Shown here in pieces: positions 61,322 to 64,000 of a DNA stretch of 64,000 nucleotides. The notes beneath the pieces are model-generated. The model searched no databases and was not told where the DNA came from. It saw only the letters and a list, made by a program, of their open reading frames with translations. Positions within the stretch are counted from its first letter, which is position 1. Each line of letters begins with the position of its first letter. The DNA lies in assembly GCA_022661535.1 (NCBI GenBank), contig JAKULF010000001.1, positions 1,116,001 through 1,180,000 on the forward strand, given 5' to 3'. The DNA is from Eutypa lata (lineage: Eukaryota; Ascomycota; Sordariomycetes; Xylariales; Diatrypaceae). The translations under genes and the position numbers were made by a program.

Positions 61322-62118
61322 GGGGAGACAAGCCAAAAACAAAAAGGGGGGCGAGGATCAGGAAAAGTGAGGGGATATGAACTCAGAATAGCAAGGGATC
61401 TTGTGTATTTGTTTGTTGTCTAGCTACAGGATAGATCTAGATCTCATCTGGTAGCTCTTAAGTACTCGGGTTATAGCAATAGAGCACAAGAAAGAAAAAA
61501 GTTACGTCCTCCAGGAATAGGTGGTGCTTTATGAAACATTTTATAAAACGTCTCACTTCAGGCAGTATTCTTTTGGGATTGTCACTTAGTATCTTAACAC
61601 AGTTAGTATATAAGACATGTCAACCACAAACATAGAACAAGCTATTCGGCTTTTAAACATCTTCGAACGCAATACTTTGAATTACAACTTTGCTCATAGC
61701 TACCTAGGGCAGTCGCCTAGGTAGTCTACAGCTTTGCCTCTCGGACATTTCTGTCCGTCTATATGAATTTTGCCCAAATTTCTAGTTGATAAGCACGTAC
61801 CCGATGTGCGGGCTAGTGCGCTGTAAGCATTTCGTCGTCAATTTGCAGCCGAATGAGTGGGATCATAGGTTCTGTTGTCCAACCCCCATGTCCTCACTTT
61901 TTCGAAGCCACGCATCCCCAAAAGCCGCCAGTCACTAAAGCTGAGCCCAACAAAAATAACAAATAAAGCAAATTTCCTGCCTGTAAGTAAAACGCCTCGG
62001 GGTCTTCTCTCCCCGGCCGACCCTTTTAACCTTATAACCTTTCCGAAAAACACGATGAAGAGAAGGAAAAGAATAAGAAAGAATGCATGCTCATTGCAAC
62101 CCAGCCACCTCAGCGCCT
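61322..62118. other. Intergenic between convergent 3' ends
   Basis: Holds the 3' flanks of PRMT3 and the MscS gene and the inverted repeat at 61700-61724. No gene seen. Confidence 0.6.
61700..61724. repeat. Perfect 9-bp inverted repeat
   Basis: CTACCTAGG (61700-61708) and CCTAGGTAG (61716-61724) around a 7-nt loop. The same core recurs in other intergenic regions of the window. Confidence 0.85.
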
Positions 62119-64000
62119 CTACCGCTGTTCGTAAGGGTTGGATCGCGAGCCAGCCCTAGCTCTGGAAGCTGGATGCTGCTGCTGATGCGGCGGTGGTGCC
62201 TGCGTGCCTGGTCCATAGGGTTGGGCCGACGAAGAGCCTGACTGGGAGCTAGTGCTTCCGTCGGGGTAGAAGGGGTTCGGCCCACCAATCTGTGCTTCCT
62301 CGTCGAACGGCCCAAGATGCTGAGTCACCTGGAGACCCGGCATGTTTCCACTTCCCACGGGCCTGGGGTCGAGATTCTCGCCGATAGGCCTCGTCGGTGC
62401 CTCGCCAGCTCTTCGATGACCGCTGATACTCTGCGACTTGTGCAAGCTCACTCGGTTCGATCCGATCTCGGCCGATCGGCGTCGGTCAATACTGTCGCCA
62501 CGCGACTCGTGCAGCGTGTTGTCGTCACGGGTGAAACCCCAGTCGTCAGCCGCTGTTGTTGGATTGATAGTAGTGAAACCTTGTACTGCTCTCATTTCAT
62601 CCTCTCTAGCAGTATCGCTATCAGCTGCGGGCCTCGGAGGTACCATGCGCGCGGCTTCCTTGTCCTTTGCGGCTTTGTCTCTTGAGGCAGCAGCTATTTG
62701 GTCGGAGACAGCCACGGAATAAGATGGGTTCGTAGGTCCACCAAGTGCCTCACCTCCACCGCCAGGTCCGTTTATGGGTATCCGCTTCAGGGCCAAGGCC
62801 AGTGCGCACATGAACTTGGAGCGCCGTGTGGCCCGAACCGCCTCGTTGTGCCAATTCGACTTGTGTTTAATCGTAACTCTGAGGGTTAACTTATCCAAGT
62901 CACCAACACCTCCAACACTGATGATAATATCCGGCAAGAAGTCTCGCGAGTTATCCGGACCACGCACGAAATTCTCCAATTCCTGACGCAACAGCTCAAT
63001 GTCCTCAAATGATGTATCAAACGAGACGTTAACCTCGACAACCTCCTTCATGGCTTTGCTCCGAGTAACGTTCTCAATCCAAAGGTTATTAAGGACGATA
63101 TTCGGCACCTGCACACTCTGCATTTTGTCGATTCGCACGAATACAGTATAAAGAAGGGAGATCCTTTCGACGACTAGCTGCTCTGATGACGTGCCAGCAA
63201 TATCGACGCGGTCACCAACATCGTACGGGTGCTTGACGAACAAGAAGATGCAAGAACCCAAAAATTCCTGGGTCGTGACCGCGAATATGAACGACAGTGA
63301 GAGTAAAGCGGTTCCTGCGGTTGAAATCGTAGTGATGAAGGAGCTTTGGAAGAAGGCAACTGAGGGATAATGTTAGAATATCGTCATACTCAACAACTAT
63401 GGGCTCCAACTTACGGAAAACGAAGACAACGATCAGCAGGACAACAAACAAGAGGATGTTATCGAATACAGTCAAGGCCTGGCCGATATCCTTCATGCTA
63501 TGAGTGATCGCTTTCCTCTCTTTGCCGATCTCGACGACTTTCCTAATCATCTCGTCGAGGCTGACATCGCCGTTCCCGTCTGCGTCAATCGCCGAAAAAC
63601 ATTCGTCGGCCTCATCACGATGACCTGCGCCAAGAACCTCGACGAAATCCTCTGCGTAGAGTGCATCTTTACCTTCCACAACGAAGGACATCCAAATGCG
63701 TCTAGCAAGAGCCTCAGAAGTCCGAGTTTTCTCGAGAGCCTCCACAATAATGGAGTGAGCAGAATTCGGGTTGAAGACCTGCTTGCCGGTGATCTCGGAA
63801 GCTACGTGACCAAAGACTGATGTAACTTTGTCGCCAAAGCGACCAACCTTGCCACCTGCTTCAGCAATGAGTGCCATAGGGTTAACGGATTCGTTTTTGG
63901 AGTGTCCCTTCTTCTTCTTTTTAGCTATCAACACATCGATACTATCGTTTATGATGATATCCTCCTCCTCGAATTCAGGACTATACATGGGGAACAGAGC
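62119..64000 (-). CDS. EF-hand MscS-family mechanosensitive channel (5' partial)
   Basis: Two exons are inside the window, from the window edge at 64000 to 63415 and 63359-62119, joined by a 55-bp intron; the 5' part lies beyond the window. The frame is open through the edge, upstream of the internal Met at 63988. A single canonical EF-hand loop is present (DADGNGDVSLDE), followed by membrane segments (ILLFVVLLIVVFVF and TALLSLSFIFAVTT) and the MscS beta domain with KHPYDVGDRVDIAG and VQVPNIVLNNLWIENVTRS. The last ~170 residues are a disordered Ser/Pro/Gln-rich tail ending NPYEQR. Relatives in fission yeast (Msy1/Msy2) sit in the ER and control Ca2+ and cell volume on hypo-osmotic shock. The EF-hand suggests Ca2+ feedback. 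Confidence 0.94.

Overview
The window is nuclear DNA from a filamentous ascomycete (Pezizomycotina; a Sordariomycete, possibly Xylariales-like, is my best guess). The reasons are many short GT-AG introns (about 48-82 bp) with CTAAC/CTGAC-like branch points, HET-domain (heterokaryon incompatibility) genes, a GPI-anchored GH72 glucanosyltransferase, a fungal DUF1996 protein, an F-box/LRR protein, and AT-rich intergenic stretches. I saw no tRNA, rRNA, CRISPR array or bacterial-type operon.

Layout. 1-10 kb: 3' part of a GH72 wall-remodelling enzyme (+); a zinc-macrodomain/SirTM-sirtuin fusion (-), which is an ADP-ribosylation eraser and writer on one chain; a small Ser/Thr-rich GPI-type surface protein (+); a five-exon F-box/LRR protein (+). 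11-18 kb: a secreted GH29 alpha-L-fucosidase (+), the MutY adenine DNA glycosylase (-), and a six-exon secreted DUF1996 protein (-). 19.7-26.3 kb: a HET locus with one broken HET gene and one large HET gene ending in a membrane domain. 28.8-37 kb: accessory block with a possible 60-aa gene, a DHA1-type MFS transporter, a fructosamine-3-kinase family protein, a decayed C2H2-like gene and a cytochrome P450; the last four all lie on the minus strand. 39.3-47.8 kb: a very large neurofibromin/IRA-type RasGAP (11 exons). 50.7-64 kb: housekeeping genes, namely Rat1/XRN2 nuclease (-), the Uso1/p115 vesicle tether (+), a PRMT3-type arginine methyltransferase (+), and the 3' part of an EF-hand MscS channel (-, running off the window end).

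The 39-64 kb half is conserved cell biology: Ras shut-off, RNA decay and termination, ER-Golgi tethering, ribosomal-protein methylation and ER ion homeostasis. The 1-37 kb half is more accessory: cell surface, glycan degradation, self/non-self recognition, detoxification and transport. Two of its genes are decaying, and it holds a probable terminal-inverted-repeat element whose arms differ mostly by transitions. Nothing here forms a clearly new multi-gene system. The most unusual single genes are the His-rich macrodomain-SirTM fusion and the HET-membrane fusion. Exon boundaries were worked out by hand from reading frame, splice consensus and remembered family similarity; no alignment or database search was run.
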